From contig NZ_RYFV01000017.1 of NCBI RefSeq assembly GCF_004104015.1, positions 1 to 64,000 of the forward strand: a DNA stretch of 64,000 nt, in the 5' to 3' direction. Position numbers and translations under genes: made by a program. This document shows positions 44,644-54,117 of the stretch, piece after piece (the first letter of the stretch is position 1; every line of letters begins with the position of its first letter). The DNA comes from Actinomyces oricola (lineage in GTDB: Bacteria > Actinomycetota > Actinomycetes > Actinomycetales > Actinomycetaceae). Below the pieces are notes generated by a model. That model did not search any database. It was not told the DNA's origin and worked only from the letters and a program-made list of their open reading frames with translations.

Positions 44644-46707
44644 ATGAGCCCGATGACGGCTGATCACGCCGCCGCACCCCCAACGCCCACCGCAGGCTCC
44701 CCCCAGGAGCCGACGACGCGAACCCGTCGGACTCCGTCGGCGAATACGCCCCCGGCGGCAGCCCCGCCCCCGGTGGCCCGCCACCCGCGCCGCTGGCCGC
44801 GCGTCCTTATGATCCCGACCGGGCCCCCACCGCCCTTGCCCGCGGCCCCCGGGCGCCTGCTGGCCGCCCTGCTGCGCCACAGCGCCCCGGCCCTCATCCT
44901 GGCCTCGGTGGTGTCGGCGTTGAGCTACCTGGTCAACGCCCTCATCCCCCTGGCGCTGGGCCATGCCCTGGATGCCGGCCTTGAGCAGGGCCTGACCGCT
45001 GAGTTGCTCCAGTGGGCCCTGATCCTGGGCGGGCTCGCCGCGGCATCCGCGGTGGTCTCCTGGCTGCATGAGGCCGCCGGCCTGTCCTGCTGGGCGGCGG
45101 GCATGATCCCGGCCAGCAGGGCCGCCGCCCACCGCACCGGCCGCAATGGCCGCGCCATCAGTCGCCAGATCGCCGGCGGCGAGATTGTCACCGCCACGGC
45201 CACGGACCCCGACTACCTCGGGGCGATGATGTATTTCGTCGTCAATGTCATTGGCGCTGTTGTTTCTGTCGCCGTGGTAGCGGTCCTCATGCTGCGGGTC
45301 TCGGTGCCGCTGGGCCTGTTGGTCCTCATTGGCCTGCCCGTGGTGCTGATGATCATTGCCGCCCTGGTCAAGCCCCTCCAATCCCGCCAGGCCGTCCAGC
45401 GCGAGGCCCAGGGGCGCCTGGCCACTATTACCACCGACGCCGTGGCCGGTTTGCGGGTTCTGCGCGGCATTGGCGGGGAGGACGTTTACGCCCACCGCTA
45501 CGCCGAGCAGTCCGCCGTTGTACGTGACGCCGGCATTAAGGTCGCCTCCACTCAGGCGCTGCTCAGCTCCTTGAAGGCGGGCCTGCCGGGGGTCTTCTCG
45601 GTGGTGGTCGTGGCCGCGGCCGCCGGGCGCGTCCTGGACGGCACCTTGAGCCCCGGCCAGCTGGTCACCTTCTACGGATACACGAGCTTCCTGGTCGCCC
45701 CGCTGGGCGTGGCGGCCGATCTCATCACCGTGGCCACCCGCTCCTGGGTGGGGGCCCGCAAGGTCTCCCGCATTCTGGGTATTGAGCCGCTGACCGACGA
45801 CGGCGCCGTCGACCCCGCGGCCGCACCCGACCCGGCCGGGGACCTCCTCGACGCCACCACCGGGGTGCGCCTGAGGGGCCGCCGTACCACTGCCGTGGTC
45901 TGTGCCGAGCCCGCCACCAGCGCCGCCCTGGCCGAGCGCCTGGGGCGGGCCGACGACGCTGCCGGCGCCGTTAGCCTCGGTGGTGTGGACCTGCGCGCCC
46001 TGCCCGTGGAGTGGGTGCGCCGCACCATTCTGGTGGCGGGGGCCCAGGCGGAGGTCTTCGCCGGTAGCCTCGCCGAAGCGGTTTTGGGCGAGCAGGCGCC
46101 CCTGGCCCCGGCACGGGACATGGCCGCTATTGTCGCCGACCAGGCCCGTCGTGACGTCGAGGGTGACGAGGCGCCCGCGGCCGGCTCCGGGGGGCTGGTT
46201 CTGAGCGCCGCCCAGCGGTCCCGGGCCACGGCATCCCTGGAGGTGGCCGCCGCTGACGACGTCGTCGACTCCGTGGGAGGACTGCTCGGCACCATTACTG
46301 AGAAGGGCCGCAGCCTCTCAGGCGGGCAGCGTCAGCGCTTGGCCGTGGCCCGGGCCGTTGCGGCCGAGGCCCCCGTGCTGGTGCTCATTGAGCCGACCAG
46401 CGCTGTCGACTCCCACACTGAGGCCCGCATTGCCCAGCGGCTCGTCGCCCACCGGCGCGGGCGGACCACCGTCGTGGTCACCGCCTCCCCGCTGGTGCTC
46501 AACCGTTGCGAGGAGGTGGTGCTCCTGGATCCCGGTAGTGGCGCCGAGATGGCCCGGGGTATCCACCGGGAGCTGTCGGCGACCTGCCCGGCCTACGCCG
46601 CCGTCGTCCATCGCTTTCAAGGCGGGGAGGCCGGCCTGGCCGCCCCCGCTGGACCCGCTGGCTCGACCGCCCCCGCCGAACCCGCCGAAGAGGAGGACGT
46701 CTCATGA
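44644..46707 (+). CDS. ABC exporter half-transporter with degenerate ATP site (subunit 1)
   Basis: About 687 residues: a Pro/Thr-rich N-terminus, six membrane helices (about 80-350) and an NBD. The signature LSGGQRQRLAVARA (near 558) is intact. The Walker A position reads VCAEPATSAALAERL, with no GK(S/T). Walker B reads LVLIEPTSAVD, with the Asp lost. It therefore cannot bind ATP normally but supplies a good signature to its partner. ATG 44644 is used; ATG 44653 is an alternative. It overlaps the second subunit by four bases, so the two form a heterodimer. Confidence 0.88.
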   Translation: MSPMTADHAAAPPTPTAGSPQEPTTRTRRTPSANTPPAAAPPPVARHPRRWPRVLMIPTGPPPPLPAAPGRLLAALLRHSAPALILASVVSALSYLVNALIPLALGHALDAGLEQGLTAELLQWALILGGLAAASAVVSWLHEAAGLSCWAAGMIPASRAAAHRTGRNGRAISRQIAGGEIVTATATDPDYLGAMMYFVVNVIGAVVSVAVVAVLMLRVSVPLGLLVLIGLPVVLMIIAALVKPLQSRQAVQREAQGRLATITTDAVAGLRVLRGIGGEDVYAHRYAEQSAVVRDAGIKVASTQALLSSLKAGLPGVFSVVVVAAAAGRVLDGTLSPGQLVTFYGYTSFLVAPLGVAADLITVATRSWVGARKVSRILGIEPLTDDGAVDPAAAPDPAGDLLDATTGVRLRGRRTTAVVCAEPATSAALAERLGRADDAAGAVSLGGVDLRALPVEWVRRTILVAGAQAEVFAGSLAEAVLGEQAPLAPARDMAAIVADQARRDVEGDEAPAAGSGGLVLSAAQRSRATASLEVAAADDVVDSVGGLLGTITEKGRSLSGGQRQRLAVARAVAAEAPVLVLIEPTSAVDSHTEARIAQRLVAHRRGRTTVVVTASPLVLNRCEEVVLLDPGSGAEMARGIHRELSATCPAYAAVVHRFQGGEAGLAAPAGPAGSTAPAEPAEEEDVS

Positions 46708-48443
46708 GCCGCCGTCTGCCCGTTGCCGACGCCTCTCAGGTGCGCCGCCGCTTCGCCTCCCTGGTCGCCGAGCACCGACGGACCCTGGTCTGGGTGGCCC
46801 TGGTCCAGCTGCTGGCCGCCCTGGCCGCCGTCGCCGTGCCCAAGGTCCTGGGGGACCTGGTCGACGCCGTCACCCGCGGCACCGACGCCCGCACCGTGCA
46901 CCTGGCCGTGGTCGCCATTGTTGCGCTCACCGCCGTGGGCGCCGTGCTCAACGGCGTGGGCGAGTACGGGGCTCGCGTCTTGGGGGAGCGGGTCTTTGCC
47001 GAGCTGCGCGAGCGCCTGGTGGGCACTGTCATTCACCTGCCGCTGTCCGCGGTGGAGTCCGCCGGCACCGGCGATCTGTTGGGGCGCACCAACCACGACC
47101 TGGACCGCATCCGCTACCTGGTCCAGCGGGGCATCTCGGGGATCCTGGTCATTGTCTTGACCGTGGCCACGGTTCTGGTCGCCTCAGTGGTCACCTCCCC
47201 GCTGCTCAGCCCGGCCATGCTGCTGCCCGGCCTGCTCATGGTTCCGGTGACCCGCTGGTACTTGCGCCTGGCCGTGCCCGGTTACCGGGCCATGGGGGCC
47301 ATGTGGGCGGAGTTCGACGGCGTGGTCGCCGAGACCGCCGACCAGGCCGGCACCGTGGACGCCCTGGGGCTGGGCCGGCGCCGCAACGCCGTGTTCGACC
47401 GGGTCCTGCGCGAGGCGTGGAACACCGAGACCTACACCTTGTGGCTGCGCATGCAACTGGTGGCGGGCATGGGGCTCATCTTCCTGCTGCCGGTGGTGGT
47501 GGTCGTGATGTGGGGGGCCTGGCTCGCCGGGCAGGGCCTGACCACCCTGGGCGAGGTGACCACGGTGGCCCTTTACGCCCTCCAACTGCGCATCCCCCTG
47601 ACGGAGGCGACTTTCTGGGTGGACACCATCCAATCCGCCGACGCCTCCATGAGCCGCATTGTCGGCGTGGAGCTGGTGGAGCCCGATCGCACGGCGGGCC
47701 CCGAGCAGCCCCGGGACCAAGTGTTGCGCCTGGAGGGGGCCTGCTTCGCTTACCGGGCGGGCCGCCCGGTCCTCCACAATATTGACCTGGAACTCGTCCC
47801 TGGTGAGCGGCTGGCCGTCGTCGGCCCGTCAGGGGCGGGGAAGTCCACGCTGGGGCGGCTGCTGGCCGGCATCCGCCCGCCCAGTGCCGGCTCGGTGAGG
47901 GTGGGCGGCGTTGAGCTGACCGCCCTGGACGAGGAGCGGCTGCGCGCTGAGGTGGTCCTTGTCACCCAGGAGCACCACGTTTTCGCCTGCTCCCTGGCCG
48001 ACAACCTGCGCCTGGCGCGGCCGGGGGCCGGACCGGAGGAGTTGGGCAGGGCGTTGCGGGCGGTCGGTGCTCTGGAGTGGGCCCTGGGGCTTCCCGAGGG
48101 GCTGGACACGCTGGTCGGCTCGGGTGGGATTGTGCTCGACCCGGGGCGCGCTCAGCAGGTGGCCCTGGCACGGATCGTGCTCATGGACCCCCATACGCTG
48201 GTCCTGGATGAGGCCACCAGTCTGCTGGACCCCACGGCTGCGCGCGCCACCGAGCGGGCCCTGGATGCGGTCCTTGCCGGGCGCACGGTGGTGGCTATCG
48301 CCCACCGCCTTTACACGGCCGCCGACGCCGACCGGGTCGCCGTGGTCATTGACGGGAGGATTGTCGAGTTGGGCACCCACGCCGAGCTGGTGGCCGCCGA
48401 CGGCGAGTATGCGCGTTTGTGGGAGGCATGGCAGGTGTCATGA
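46704..48443 (+). CDS. ABC exporter half-transporter with intact ATP site (subunit 2)
   Basis: 579 residues: six membrane helices (about 30-310) and an NBD. Walker A GPSGAGKST (374-382) and Walker B HTLVLDEATSLLD (about 496-508) are intact. The signature is replaced by VLDPGRAQQVALARI, so LSGGQ is lost. One active site is thus formed from this Walker A/B and the signature of subunit 1; the second site is dead in both halves. The substrate is unknown; drugs, lipids or peptides are possible. The start overlaps the subunit 1 stop (ATGA). Confidence 0.9.
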   Translation: MSRRLPVADASQVRRRFASLVAEHRRTLVWVALVQLLAALAAVAVPKVLGDLVDAVTRGTDARTVHLAVVAIVALTAVGAVLNGVGEYGARVLGERVFAELRERLVGTVIHLPLSAVESAGTGDLLGRTNHDLDRIRYLVQRGISGILVIVLTVATVLVASVVTSPLLSPAMLLPGLLMVPVTRWYLRLAVPGYRAMGAMWAEFDGVVAETADQAGTVDALGLGRRRNAVFDRVLREAWNTETYTLWLRMQLVAGMGLIFLLPVVVVVMWGAWLAGQGLTTLGEVTTVALYALQLRIPLTEATFWVDTIQSADASMSRIVGVELVEPDRTAGPEQPRDQVLRLEGACFAYRAGRPVLHNIDLELVPGERLAVVGPSGAGKSTLGRLLAGIRPPSAGSVRVGGVELTALDEERLRAEVVLVTQEHHVFACSLADNLRLARPGAGPEELGRALRAVGALEWALGLPEGLDTLVGSGGIVLDPGRAQQVALARIVLMDPHTLVLDEATSLLDPTAARATERALDAVLAGRTVVAIAHRLYTAADADRVAVVIDGRIVELGTHAELVAADGEYARLWEAWQVS

Positions 48444-48521
48444 CACGCGGTGCCGGGATGCCCCTGGCCCAGGTGCCGGAGCCGTGACAGAGTGTGCCCA
48501 GCAACAGGAAGGCCGTCACCG

Positions 48522-51359
48522 ATGACACCACGCGCCCCTCGGGCACCCCACCACGAAGCAGCTGTCCGCCATGCTCTTCCCGGCGCCGGGGAGCAACGCG
48601 CTTTCTGGGTTGATGAGACCACCCTGGCTTGGCCCGCCGAGCTCCTGCCGGTCAGTGTCGATCGCGACGACGTGGTTTCCGCCGGCCGCCAGCGCCCTCA
48701 GGGGCCGCTGCCGGTCGCGTTCAGCCTCATTGCGTGCCCTACCGGCGGAGCCGAGGTCGTTGACGGCATTGTGCGGCTGGGGGCCGAGGGGCGCGAGGTC
48801 CCCCTTGGTATCGGCGGGGAGCTCAGTGCTGAGTTCCTGGCCGCTCACCCGCAGCTCGACGGCTTCCTGGCCTTGACCACCCTCAATGAGCACGGGGGCA
48901 AGCGCCTGGGGCGCGGCGACATTGAGCGGTTCCTGACCGGCCAGCTGGCACTGGTCCAGCGCACTGACCCTGAGGTCGGCGGCTGGGTGACCGCTTTCAC
49001 CGGCGTGCAGACGTGGCCGCTGCTCGACCGCCTCTATGGGCGCACCGCATCGCGCCGCGACGGCTCGGCCCCCTTGGGCGTGACCTGGGTCAAGGCGGAC
49101 CAGGGGCGGACGGCCCCCGCCTTCGCCCTGTGGGCCCCCACCGCCACCAGGGTCACTCTTCTGAGTTGGGAGACGGGGGACCCCACCGGCTCGGTGCCCC
49201 TGGTCCAGGGGCGGCCCCTGCGCACCCCCGCGACGCGCCGCCCCGACGGGCGCTGGGAGGTGGGCGCCGGCGTCGTGGGGGCGGGGGCCCAGTACTTGTG
49301 GGAGCTCCAGGTCTACGTCCCGGCCACTGGCCGTATGGAGACCAATGTCGTCACCGACCCCTACAGCCTGGCCCTGACTGTTGACTCGCGCCGCAGTGTT
49401 GCCGTGGACCTGGCCCAGCCGGACCTGGTTCCCAGTGCCTGGGTGCGCACGCCCAGCCCCGTGGTTGTCAATGACTCCGCCCGCGCCATTTACGAGTTGC
49501 ACCTGCGCGACTTCTCCGCCGAGGACCGTTCCGTTCCGGAGGCCCTGCGCGGCACCTACCGGGCTTTCACCGTGGATTCTGCTGGTACGCGCCACCTGCG
49601 TGAACTCGCCGCGGCGGGCATGGACACGATTCACCTGCTGCCCACTTTTGACAATGCCACTATCCCCGAGGAGCGTTCCGCCCAGCGGATCCCCCGGATC
49701 CCGCTGGACACGAGTCCGGCCTCGCGCCGCCCTCAGGCGGCCATTAGTGCCGTGGCCGACGTCGATGCCTACAACTGGGGCTACGACCCCTACCACTGGG
49801 CCGCCCCCGAGGGCTCCTATGCCACCGAGGGCAACCAGGACGGCGGGGCCCGCTGCGCCGAGTTCCGTCAAATGGTGGGGGCACTGCACGAGATCGGCCT
49901 CCAGGTGGTCCTGGATCAGGTCTTCAACCACACCGCTGCCGCCGGGCAGGACAAGCGCAGTGTCCTGGACCGGATTGTGCCGGGCTACTACCACCGCCTG
50001 AATGCCGCCGGCACTATTGAGGACAGCGCCTTCGGCGCCAACACCGCCACCGAGCACCTTATGACCGAGCGGCTCATGATTGATGCCTGCGTGTCCTGGG
50101 TGCGCCACTACCGGGTTGACGGCCTGCGGTTCGACCTCATGGGCTACCACTCGGTGGACACCATGAGGCGCCTGCGCAGCGCCCTGGACGCCTTGACCGT
50201 GGGGGCCGACGGCGTGGATGGTTCATTGGTCTTCCTCTACGGGGAGGGCTGGAATATGGGCGAGGTGGCTGACAACGCCCTGTTCACTCAGGCTGTTCAG
50301 GGCCAGCTCGGTGGTACTGGGATTGCCACTTTCAACGACCGCCTGCGCGACGGTGTGCGCGGGGGCAGCACCGTTGACGCCGACATGCGCGCCGCCCAGG
50401 GGTTCGGCACCGGCGAGTTGACCGATCCCAGTCCGTTTGACGAGCGCCGTGAGGGGGAGTTGCGCCTCGATCTGGCGTGGCGCACCGACATGGTGCGGCT
50501 GGCACTGGCCGGGAATCTGCGGGATTTTGTTTTTACCACCGGGGACGGCATTCGACGCCGGGGCGGGGATCTGTTCTACGGGACCGAGCCGGCCGCCTAC
50601 GGAACCGAGCCGGCCGAAACCATTAATTACGTTGACGTCCATGACAATGAGACTCTTTTTGATGCGCTGGCCTATAAGCTGCCGCCACAGACCTCCATGG
50701 CCGACCGGGTGCGCATGAACACCTTGTGCCTGGCGACGACCGCCTTGGGGCAGTCCCCCTGCTTGTGGGCGGCGGGCACGGAGCTGTTGCGCTCGAAGTC
50801 CTTGGATCGGGACTCGTACAACTCCGGGGACTGGTTCAACGCCATTGACTTCACCGGCCAGGACAATGGCTGGGGGCGGGGCCTGCCGCCGGCGGGGGGC
50901 AACTTCGACTCCTGGGTCATTCAGGCGGGGCTGCTGTCTAATGGGTCGCTGCTGCCCTCCGACACCGATATTGCCGCCGCCAAGGCTGCCGCCCTGGATC
51001 TGCTGCGCTTGCGCCGCTCCACCCCGCTGCTGTCCCTGGGGTCCGCGCGCCTCATCCGGGAGCGGGTGCGCTTCCCCGGCTCGGGGCCGCGCACCCAGCC
51101 CGGTGTCATTGTCATGGTGATTGACGACGGCGCCGCAGCCGGGGATATTGATCCGGCCTTGGACGGCCTGCTCGTCGTGTTCAACGCGACGCCGCACACG
51201 ATCTCCCAGCAGGTTCAGGCCCTGGTGGGGCGGCACTTCGTGCTCAGCCCGGTGCAGGAGGAGGGGTCGGACCCGGTGGTGCGTCAAACCAAGTACGACT
51301 CGGTGAGTGGGTGCGTGACCGTGCCCGCCCGCACGGTGGCCGTCTTGATCGAGCCCTGA
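48522..51359 (+). CDS. pulA: Pullulanase-type alpha-1,6-glucosidase (GH13), paralogue 1
   Basis: 945 residues without a signal peptide, so probably a cytoplasmic glycogen/starch debranching enzyme. N-terminal accessory domains (about 1-330) include a CBM48-like segment (FALWAPTATRVTLLSW). The barrel has YNWGYDPYHW, VVLDQVFNHTA, VDGLRFDLMGYH (nucleophile Asp), YGEGWNMGEV (acid Glu) and YVDVHDNETL (stabiliser Asp). All GH13 catalytic residues are present. ATG 48522 follows AGGAAGG. A closely related paralogue starts at 61615. Confidence 0.93.
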   Translation: MTPRAPRAPHHEAAVRHALPGAGEQRAFWVDETTLAWPAELLPVSVDRDDVVSAGRQRPQGPLPVAFSLIACPTGGAEVVDGIVRLGAEGREVPLGIGGELSAEFLAAHPQLDGFLALTTLNEHGGKRLGRGDIERFLTGQLALVQRTDPEVGGWVTAFTGVQTWPLLDRLYGRTASRRDGSAPLGVTWVKADQGRTAPAFALWAPTATRVTLLSWETGDPTGSVPLVQGRPLRTPATRRPDGRWEVGAGVVGAGAQYLWELQVYVPATGRMETNVVTDPYSLALTVDSRRSVAVDLAQPDLVPSAWVRTPSPVVVNDSARAIYELHLRDFSAEDRSVPEALRGTYRAFTVDSAGTRHLRELAAAGMDTIHLLPTFDNATIPEERSAQRIPRIPLDTSPASRRPQAAISAVADVDAYNWGYDPYHWAAPEGSYATEGNQDGGARCAEFRQMVGALHEIGLQVVLDQVFNHTAAAGQDKRSVLDRIVPGYYHRLNAAGTIEDSAFGANTATEHLMTERLMIDACVSWVRHYRVDGLRFDLMGYHSVDTMRRLRSALDALTVGADGVDGSLVFLYGEGWNMGEVADNALFTQAVQGQLGGTGIATFNDRLRDGVRGGSTVDADMRAAQGFGTGELTDPSPFDERREGELRLDLAWRTDMVRLALAGNLRDFVFTTGDGIRRRGGDLFYGTEPAAYGTEPAETINYVDVHDNETLFDALAYKLPPQTSMADRVRMNTLCLATTALGQSPCLWAAGTELLRSKSLDRDSYNSGDWFNAIDFTGQDNGWGRGLPPAGGNFDSWVIQAGLLSNGSLLPSDTDIAAAKAAALDLLRLRRSTPLLSLGSARLIRERVRFPGSGPRTQPGVIVMVIDDGAAAGDIDPALDGLLVVFNATPHTISQQVQALVGRHFVLSPVQEEGSDPVVRQTKYDSVSGCVTVPARTVAVLIEP

Positions 51360-51431
51360 GGCGGGACCGTCCGGGTCGGGCCCTGAGGCGGGGCCGTCCG
51401 GGTTGGGCCCTGAGGCGTCCCCCTCCAGGCT

Positions 51432-52289
51432 CTAGGGGGTTGAGCGGGGGCGTGAGAGGTTCGCCAGCAGCGTGGGCAGGGTGCGGTCCAGGAGCTCGGT
51501 GAGTTGCGGATCGGCGCCCTGGCCTCCCACCGGGTCCTCCTGGTCCTCCTGGCCGGGGCCGGACCCCGGGCCGGACTCTGAGCCCGGGTGCTCGGGGGCG
51601 TCCTGGCGCTGGGGGGAGTCTTTCTGCTCATTGGGCGCTGGGGCCTGCAGTGCCAGGCGCATGGAGCGGTCGGCAGCGCCGAAGATGAGTTCAATGGTGT
51701 CAGCGGGGCTGAGCACGCACTCGCGCCCAATGGCCTCCAGCCCGCCCAGCACCGCCGCGCCCACGCGCTCTTTGAAAGTGCTGTAGCCCTGGCGCAGGGT
51801 CGGGGCGCGCTCAGGGTCGCGCGTAATGTAGGCGGAGAACTCGAACTGCAGTAGGAAGAACTCTCTGGACAGGGGCAGGGTCATCAGGATCTGGGAGGCC
51901 AGGGAACGGGTGGCCTCGGCGAGCTCGGCCTCCGTCGATGGCATTGTCACTGGCCGGCTCGGCAGGGCGATCCGGTCAATGGCCTCGTCGACGAAGGACA
52001 GAACGCGTGACCACTGGTCGTCAGCCAGGCGGCGTACGAAGTGGTCCATATCGGTGAAGCTGGAGTAGAAGGCCCCCCGGGTATAGCCCGCTGCAGAGCA
52101 GATGTCACCGACGCTAGTGGCGCCAATGCCCTTGTCTGCGATGAGGGCCCGCCCCGCCTTGAGCAGTCGCGCCTGGGTTTGTGCCCGCTTGTGCGAGGGC
52201 GTGGTGTTGGCCAGGCGGCGCACCGCCGCCCGGCGGGCCGAGATGGGTGCCTCCGTGTTCTCAGGGGGTGCCGGCGGTTCACTGATCAT
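51432..52289 (-). CDS. TetR-family transcriptional regulator
   Basis: 285 residues. The HTH lies about 45-70: ADKGIGATSVGDICSAAGYT followed by RGAFYSSFTDMDHFV. The ligand domain (about 90-215) contains REFFLLQFEFSAYITRDPE. A ~70-residue acidic Gln/Pro/Gly-rich tail precedes the end. ATG 52289 is the natural start. It is divergent from the M50 peptidase gene, 253 bases apart, so it may control that gene; the ligand is unknown. Confidence 0.88.
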   Translation of the reverse strand: MISEPPAPPENTEAPISARRAAVRRLANTTPSHKRAQTQARLLKAGRALIADKGIGATSVGDICSAAGYTRGAFYSSFTDMDHFVRRLADDQWSRVLSFVDEAIDRIALPSRPVTMPSTEAELAEATRSLASQILMTLPLSREFFLLQFEFSAYITRDPERAPTLRQGYSTFKERVGAAVLGGLEAIGRECVLSPADTIELIFGAADRSMRLALQAPAPNEQKDSPQRQDAPEHPGSESGPGSGPGQEDQEDPVGGQGADPQLTELLDRTLPTLLANLSRPRSTP

Positions 52290-52542
52290 GCACTCAGCGT
52301 ATCGTTCCTTGACGCCTATGTGATGAGTGTGCTGCGACCAAGGGAGGAGTGTTTTTCCTCTTGACGCAGGAGGCTGCGCCCGCCCCATCTGGACCAGAGT
52401 TGTTTCGCCACCACTAGGGACTTCAGGAGTCGGCCTGCACTGCCCTCGCAAAGGGGAAGGATTCGATGAATACTGCGCGAGTGCGTTCGTGGGTGTATTG
52501 CGCCCGCCTGATCTGTGCCGGTTCTCTGTCATTGGGGGCTTC

Positions 52543-53655
52543 ATGAGCGTCACATCACAGCACGGGGAAGCGGTGGCCGCTGCCGGGTTGAAGATCGGGC
52601 CCATGCGTTGGGACGGCGACCGGCTGGTTACCGAGGTGGCAAAGGGATCCAACGGTCGTATCTACGATCTCGACCCGGAGGAGGCGCGAGTCCTGCGCGC
52701 CTTGAGCGCTCCGGGCGACATGGCCGCCGTGCGCAGGCGTCTTGGGTATGACGTCTCCATGGATCTGGTTGAGGCGGAGGCCGAGGAGGTGATTGACGAC
52801 CTCCTGCTGTGCGGTCTCATCGAGGAGCCGGCCGGCTCCTCTGCCATGGTCCAGGAGCACGACGACGCGCATCCTCTGGGGCCCAGGTCCTTCCTTGATG
52901 AGGAGCCGGCGTCCATTGCACAGATCCTGGACTCGTTGGCCGAGGGCATGTGGCGTATGGCGTCTTTGACGCCCCTGTGGATCACGGCGGTAGTCGCTGT
53001 GGGGGTGGGGGCCTTCTTCGTCCCGGTGGCGACTATCGCCCAATGGGATCAGCTCGTTGCCGTGGCTAGGGGTGCGATGGCTCAGCCCCCGCTCATGATC
53101 ATGATGGTGGTCGTGGGGGTGGTGGCCTGGCACCTGCTCAGCAGGATCGGGCATGAGTTCTCCCATGGTGCGGCTTTCGTGCGCTTGACGGGTGGGAGGC
53201 GCCCCATCCTGGTTCACAAGTCACCCGATACCTGGATTAGGCCGGTCGTCATTCTTGATGGCCTCGGCCTCCTGGCTCCGCCGTGGCGTCCGGTGGCGGT
53301 TGTTCTGGCCGGTCCGCTGTTCACTTTGGCGGCGGTTTGCGTTCCCCTCACGGCGGCACTGCACGGCCCTGGCCTGCTCTCCGCGTGGGGCGCTCTTGCT
53401 GTCCTGGTGGAGCTGACCACCGTTATTCTGTGCCTGATTCCCTTCCCGAATACTGACGGGACGCACGTGCTGGAAGTGCTCAGCGCGACTAGTCACCTGC
53501 CGGTGGCGGCGGTGCAGGCTTGGCGGGGCGTGCCGCTTGCCGAGGAGCTTCCCCTGGTCACGCGTCTGGCGGTGCGGTACTACGCTGTTTTCCTCATGGT
53601 GGCGCTTGTTATTGCGCTTGTGTGGTCCTGGGTGCTGCTCGGCATTCTCATCTAG
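52543..53655 (+). CDS. PqqD-like domain fused to M50-type membrane zinc peptidase
   Basis: 370 residues. The N-terminal ~85 residues look like a PqqD/RiPP-recognition fold (GSNGRIYDLDPEEARVLRAL, YDVSMDLVEAEAEEVIDDLL). The rest is a multi-helix membrane domain with HEFSH at 204-208 (zinc ligands and catalytic Glu of the HExxH type) and IPFPNTDG ending at 306, the second S2P-like motif. This combination recalls YydH-like and daptide-type putative peptide metalloproteases. It likely cleaves a leader or signal peptide in the membrane. ATG 52543 has a weak GGGGG site upstream. The neighbouring ABC pair, two-component system and secreted peptide suggest partners. Confidence 0.8.
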   Translation: MSVTSQHGEAVAAAGLKIGPMRWDGDRLVTEVAKGSNGRIYDLDPEEARVLRALSAPGDMAAVRRRLGYDVSMDLVEAEAEEVIDDLLLCGLIEEPAGSSAMVQEHDDAHPLGPRSFLDEEPASIAQILDSLAEGMWRMASLTPLWITAVVAVGVGAFFVPVATIAQWDQLVAVARGAMAQPPLMIMMVVVGVVAWHLLSRIGHEFSHGAAFVRLTGGRRPILVHKSPDTWIRPVVILDGLGLLAPPWRPVAVVLAGPLFTLAAVCVPLTAALHGPGLLSAWGALAVLVELTTVILCLIPFPNTDGTHVLEVLSATSHLPVAAVQAWRGVPLAEELPLVTRLAVRYYAVFLMVALVIALVWSWVLLGILI

Positions 53656-53674
53656 GGGCCGCGTGGATGGACCG

Positions 53675-53716
53675 ACTTTAGGCGGGCCGCTCCTTCAGGA
53701 GCGGCCCGCCCAAAGT
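53675..53716. terminator. Strong hairpin terminator after the M50 gene
   Basis: 20-bp arms with one mismatch (53675-53694 and 53697-53716) centre on GGCGGGCCGCTCCT/AGGAGCGGCCCGCC. It lies 20 bases after the M50 stop. Confidence 0.8.
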
Positions 53717-53803
53717 TCGTTCTACCGTCGCGTGGGGCATTCCAAGCTCGCCGCGCGCCGCTCGCGCACCGTGCTGTTCGTTCTACCGTCGCGTGGGGTA
53801 TTC
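53715..53803. repeat. 28-bp direct repeat pair
   Basis: Copies at 53715-53742 and 53776-53803 begin GTTCGTTCTACCGTCGCGTG and differ at one base (C/T). The first copy begins in the last bases of the terminator stem. Confidence 0.8.
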
Positions 53804-54043
53804 TCCCGCCGTCAGGTGGGTGGGAAACGTCGCGTTCAAGGCGTTCCGGTCCGGCCGAGTTGGTGCCTCGGTTTGGGTCGGGTCGGAATCCGTCCGTTCC
53901 CGTTCAGGCTGCTTCTGCTTGTTTCAGTGCTTCGGTCGGGGCGGGTGCAGTGTTCCAGTTCCTCGGCCCGGGCAGGGTCGCCGGGCGGCCTTCTCGCCAG
54001 AAAATCCTCAGTGGCTGACATTCGCGCCGCCTCGAAAACGCGC

Positions 54044-54092
54044 CCACCCGGTCGGTTTCAAGCCTCCGCGCTAGCTTGACCAGACCGGGTGG
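54044..54092 (-). terminator. Hairpin downstream of the ABC permease gene
   Basis: CCACCCGGTC (54044-54053) pairs with GACCGGGTGG (54083-54092) around a 29-nt loop. It is positioned to end the minus-strand ABC operon 26 bases after its stop. Confidence 0.5.
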
Positions 54093-54117
54093 TGCGTCAG
54101 GGATGGGCAAAATAGCT

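Larger units (their letters stand above)
53656..54117. other. Gene-free interval with hairpins and direct repeats
   Basis: About 460 bases between the M50 gene and the convergent permease gene. It holds a strong hairpin, a 28-bp direct repeat pair and a second hairpin near 54044. A 180-codon plus-strand frame crosses it but has Arg/Ser-rich antisense-like content and overlaps the M50 gene, so it is not called. No alternative precursor peptide was found here. Confidence 0.5.

Noticed and set aside
53537-54079. 180-codon plus-strand frame between the M50 gene and the permease
   Set aside because: It overlaps the M50 gene, has Arg/Ser-rich shadow-like composition, and crosses a terminator and direct repeats. 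It was checked as a possible precursor peptide and lacks one.
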